Source of the DNA: Acidisoma silvae
GTDB lineage: Bacteria > Pseudomonadota > Alphaproteobacteria > Acetobacterales > Acetobacteraceae
Length of the DNA stretch: 64,000 nt
Assembly (NCBI RefSeq): GCF_020618775.1
Contig: NZ_JAESVB010000017.1
Span: 1-64,000, forward strand
Reading direction: 5' to 3'
Shown here: one piece after another, positions 61,793 to 64,000 of the stretch
How positions within the stretch are numbered: position 1 is the stretch's first letter
Layout of the letters: every line of letters begins with the position of its first letter
The notes under the pieces: model-generated
The model's database searches: none
The model's input: only the letters and a program-made list of their open reading frames with translations
Told to the model about the DNA's origin: nothing
Position numbers and translations under genes: made by a program

Positions 61793-62365
61793 ATGGTAAA
61801 AATTATTGGAATATCGGGGAGTGTCAATCACCCTTCCCGAACCGCATCACTGGTGGGAGAAATCCTGGATCAGCTGGGGCAGGATCCGGCTTTCGAAACT
61901 CGGCTGATCGAGTTGTCCGAAGAAGCGCCGGTTCTATTCTCCGCTCTTCGGCGTGAAGATCTGCATGGACGAAGCGCGCAGATTGTTGAAAGTGTCGAAC
62001 AGGCGGACTTGCTCGTGGTCGGCACGCCGGTCTATCGCGCCTCCTACACAGGGGCTCTCAAGCATCTGTTCGATCTGGTGCATCACCGCTATTTCATTGG
62101 TAAGCCTGTCATCCTGGCGGCGACTGGCGGCACGCCACTCCATGGGCTTGTGACTGAACATCAGTTGCGTCCGCTTTTTGGCTTTCTCAACGCGCTATCG
62201 TTGCCGACGGCAATTTACGCAGTTGAGCAAGATTTTTCTGAATATAGACTTAACAACACCGTCGTAAGCCAACGCATTGAAAGAGTGGTAGCAGAAGCGA
62301 GAACACAAATAGCGCTACTTCTCGAATTGCACGGGCATGTGCGTCCGCTCGTCTCTGCCGTTTGA
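61793..62365 (+). CDS. msuE: NADPH-dependent FMN reductase (MsuE/SsuE-like)
   Basis: A 190-residue flavodoxin-like reductase: IIGISGSVNHPSRTASL at the N-terminus, VVGTPVYRASYTGALKHLFDLV near residue 77 and ILAATGGTPLHGLVTEHQLRPLFGF. It supplies reduced FMN to the two-component monooxygenase encoded next (SfnG). In Pseudomonas the equivalents are MsuE and SfnE. It lies 84 bases after the fusion regulator and 26 before sfnG. Confidence 0.9.
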   Translation: MVKIIGISGSVNHPSRTASLVGEILDQLGQDPAFETRLIELSEEAPVLFSALRREDLHGRSAQIVESVEQADLLVVGTPVYRASYTGALKHLFDLVHHRYFIGKPVILAATGGTPLHGLVTEHQLRPLFGFLNALSLPTAIYAVEQDFSEYRLNNTVVSQRIERVVAEARTQIALLLELHGHVRPLVSAV

Positions 62366-62391
62366 ACTAATCTCTCTAAGGAGAAAGCACA

Positions 62392-63513
62392 ATGAGCCAC
62401 AGCACAAACAACAGTCACTCGATCGTTCGTGATCCACTCAAATTTGCGTATTGGGTCCCGAATGTCTCCGGCGGTTTAGTGATCAGTGACATCGAGCAGC
62501 GCACCAGTTGGGACATTGACTATAATCGAAAGCTTGCTCAGATCGCGGAACAAAATGGATTTGAATATGCTCTCAGCCAGATCCGCTTTACCGCTGGATA
62601 TGGTGCAGAATTCCAGCATGAACCGGTGTCCTTTAGCCAAGCGCTTCTTGCAGCCACCGAGAAGCTAAAGGTCATTGCGGCTTTGCTGCCCGGTCCTTGG
62701 AATCCGGCCGTCGCCGCAAAGCAGATCGCCACGATCAACCATCTCAGTCATGGTCGCATCGCTGTGAATGTCGTTAGCGGTTGGTTCAGAGGCGAGTTTA
62801 CGGCGATTGGTGAACATTGGCTCGACCATGACGAACGTTATCGCCGCAGCGAGGAATTCATCCGAGCTCTTCGCGGGATTTGGACTGAAGATAACTTTAC
62901 GTTTCGTGGGGATTTTTATCGGTTCAGTGACTACTCATTGAAGCCCAAGCCGCTTGATCCCCAACCGGAAATCTTCCAGGGCGGGTCGTCGCGCGCGGCA
63001 CGGGATATGGCTGCCCGTGTCTCTGATTGGTATTTCACCAATGGCAATACACCGGAAGAGATCAAAAAGCAGGTTGACGACATTCAGGGTAAAGCTGCCG
63101 AGAATGGGCACAAGGTGCAGGTCGGCGTGAATGCCTTCGCCATCGTTCGCGCGAGCGAAAGCGAGGCGAGAGAGGTTCTCAACGAGATCATCGCAAAAGC
63201 GAATCCGGAGGCCGTCAATGCGTTCGGTCATGAAGTCAAGAATGCAGGCAAAGCTTCTCCGGAAGGCCAAGGAAACTGGGCCAAATCCAGCTTCGAAGAT
63301 CTCGTGCAATACAATGACGGATTCCGTTCGAATCTGATTGGAACACCCCATCAAGTCGCTGAGCGCGTGCTTGCCCTTAAGGACGCAGGAGCAGATCTCA
63401 TTCTGCTGGGTTTTCTACATTTTCAGGAAGAGGTCGAATTTTTCGGCAAGGAAGTCATTCCCTTGGTGCGCGAGTTGGAAGCGGCGCGGCAGCTTTCAAC
63501 GGCAGCAGAATAA
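62392..63513 (+). CDS. sfnG: dimethylsulfone monooxygenase
   Basis: A 373-residue luciferase-fold FMNH2-dependent oxygenase. PLKFAYWVPNVSGGLVISDI, IDYNRKLAQIAEQNGFEYAL, RFTAGYGAEFQHE, NVVSGWFRGEFTAIGEHWL and IFQGGSSRAARDMAARVSDW agree with SfnG of Pseudomonas, which turns dimethylsulfone into methanesulfinate and formaldehyde during sulfur starvation. AAGGAGAAAG just before the ATG is a strong ribosome site. The later steps (MsuD/MsuC-like enzymes) may lie beyond the right edge. Confidence 0.92.
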   Translation: MSHSTNNSHSIVRDPLKFAYWVPNVSGGLVISDIEQRTSWDIDYNRKLAQIAEQNGFEYALSQIRFTAGYGAEFQHEPVSFSQALLAATEKLKVIAALLPGPWNPAVAAKQIATINHLSHGRIAVNVVSGWFRGEFTAIGEHWLDHDERYRRSEEFIRALRGIWTEDNFTFRGDFYRFSDYSLKPKPLDPQPEIFQGGSSRAARDMAARVSDWYFTNGNTPEEIKKQVDDIQGKAAENGHKVQVGVNAFAIVRASESEAREVLNEIIAKANPEAVNAFGHEVKNAGKASPEGQGNWAKSSFEDLVQYNDGFRSNLIGTPHQVAERVLALKDAGADLILLGFLHFQEEVEFFGKEVIPLVRELEAARQLSTAAE

Positions 63514-63522
63514 GCGAGTTCG

Positions 63523-64000
63523 ATGGGACCTGTTCTTCAACTGAGTGATGTGAGCCTGTCGTTCGGTGGCGTTGCGGCGCTGCGCGACGTCAGTATCACT
63601 GTGCGAAAGGAAAATATTCACGCCATCATCGGACCCAATGGCGCCGGCAAAAGCTCTCTTTTGAATGTCATGACTGGAGTTTACATCCCCAGCTCTGGGG
63701 CGATCTTTCTGGCAGGGCAGTCCTTCAAAACCCTGCCGACCGAGCGCCTTGCCCGGCTTGGCGTAGCCCGGACATTTCAGAATATCGCTTTATTCAAAGG
63801 ATTGTCAGTCCTTCAGAATATTGAGATGGGCCAAAGCCATCAAAAACGAGCGAGCACTCTGGAGCAGGTGTTTCACTTGCCACGTGCCCGGAGGGAAGCA
63901 AAGCGATCGCATGAAATCGCTCGAGCGCTGGCGGAGCAGCTGCATTTGACACCTTTCTTAGACAGAACAATTGCCTCTCTACCCTACGGTGTTCAAAAGC
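63523..64000 (+). CDS. ABC transporter ATP-binding protein, LivG-like (ABC8, cut by window end)
   Basis: The reading frame from ATG 63523 runs off the right edge with no stop. It reads VLQLSDVSLSFGGVAALRDV, Walker A GPNGAGKSS (residues 37-45), GVARTFQNIALFKGLSVLQN and then a long insert typical of LivG. It begins nine bases after the sfnG stop, so it belongs to the sulfur operon. SfnG operons with SsuB-type ATPases are usual; a branched-chain-type ATPase is not, suggesting a Liv-type sulfone or sulfonate importer whose remaining genes follow outside. Confidence 0.88.
   Translation, partial: MGPVLQLSDVSLSFGGVAALRDVSITVRKENIHAIIGPNGAGKSSLLNVMTGVYIPSSGAIFLAGQSFKTLPTERLARLGVARTFQNIALFKGLSVLQNIEMGQSHQKRASTLEQVFHLPRARREAKRSHEIARALAEQLHLTPFLDRTIASLPYGVQK

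Noticed and set aside
1-64000. CRISPR arrays, tRNA or rRNA genes, phage or plasmid replication genes
   Set aside because: Looked for spaced direct repeats, cloverleaf-like segments and replication proteins; none was found by eye.

Overview
The window is GC-rich, tightly packed bacterial chromosome. Gene content and operon style (FrcA-like single-domain sugar ABC ATPase, Agrobacterium-type uronate dehydrogenase and KDG dehydratase, many RbsA/RbsC transporters, FCD-type GntR regulators) point to an alphaproteobacterium living on plant sugars; Acetobacteraceae or Rhizobiales would fit, but nothing here fixes the genus. No rRNA, tRNA, CRISPR array or phage genes were seen. The region is a catabolic and uptake island: six intact four- or three-part sugar/organic-solute ABC systems, one osmoprotectant-type system and the start of another transporter lie in 64 kb, each beside matching oxidative enzymes and regulators.

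Layout. 1-6.4 kb: a forward cluster of unknown substrate (MmgE/PrpD, carboxymuconolactone decarboxylase-like, metallo-beta-lactamase-fold lactonase-like, MFS permease, succinate-semialdehyde-type dehydrogenase, SDR). 6.4-7.8 kb: a relic zone with a broken ISL3-family transposase. 7.8-14.1 kb (reverse): GAF/Fis regulator, lactaldehyde dehydrogenase aldA and sugar ABC transporter ABC1. Divergent from it, 14.5-18.4 kb, larA-larC-larE-larB: a nickel-pincer racemase and the full set for making its cofactor. 18.4-19.3 kb: AT-rich gap and an orphan protein. 19.4-26.4 kb: GntR regulator, aldo/keto reductase, ABC2, 5-dehydro-4-deoxyglucarate dehydratase and uronate dehydrogenase. 26.4-34.1 kb: Liv-type transporter ABC3 in one run with two aldo/keto reductases and a sugar-lactonase-like amidohydrolase. 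34.3-39.7 kb: ABC4 (two different permeases) and a GntR regulator. 40.1-49.8 kb: an SDR, then a reverse operon for sugar oxidation (ABC5, Zn alcohol dehydrogenase, mutarotase, galactonate dehydratase-like enzyme, galactose-dehydrogenase-like SDR, MFS remnant) with a DgoR-like regulator facing it. 50-53.5 kb: ABC6. 54.4-57.7 kb: osmoprotectant-type ABC7 closed by a strong intrinsic terminator. 58.4-64 kb: a flavin-oxidase-like protein, then a sulfur operon: unusual regulator, FMN reductase, dimethylsulfone monooxygenase sfnG and a truncated LivG-type ATPase (ABC8).

How it works together: sugars, uronates and related acids enter by dedicated ABC transporters, are oxidised at C1 without phosphorylation (aldo/keto reductases, SDRs, uronate dehydrogenase), opened by lactonases and dehydrated to keto-deoxy acids. 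AldA would turn lactaldehyde into L-lactate and LarA could racemise it.

Most unusual items: the protein at 59741-61708, which joins a sigma-54-activator AAA+ domain to an HTH and a C-terminal sulfonate-binding domain, with the sigma-54 contact loop and both arginine-finger positions replaced; the lar/aldA/ABC1 divergent locus; perfect inverted repeats placed just after several solute-binding protein genes; and a Liv-type transporter embedded in a sugar-oxidation run.
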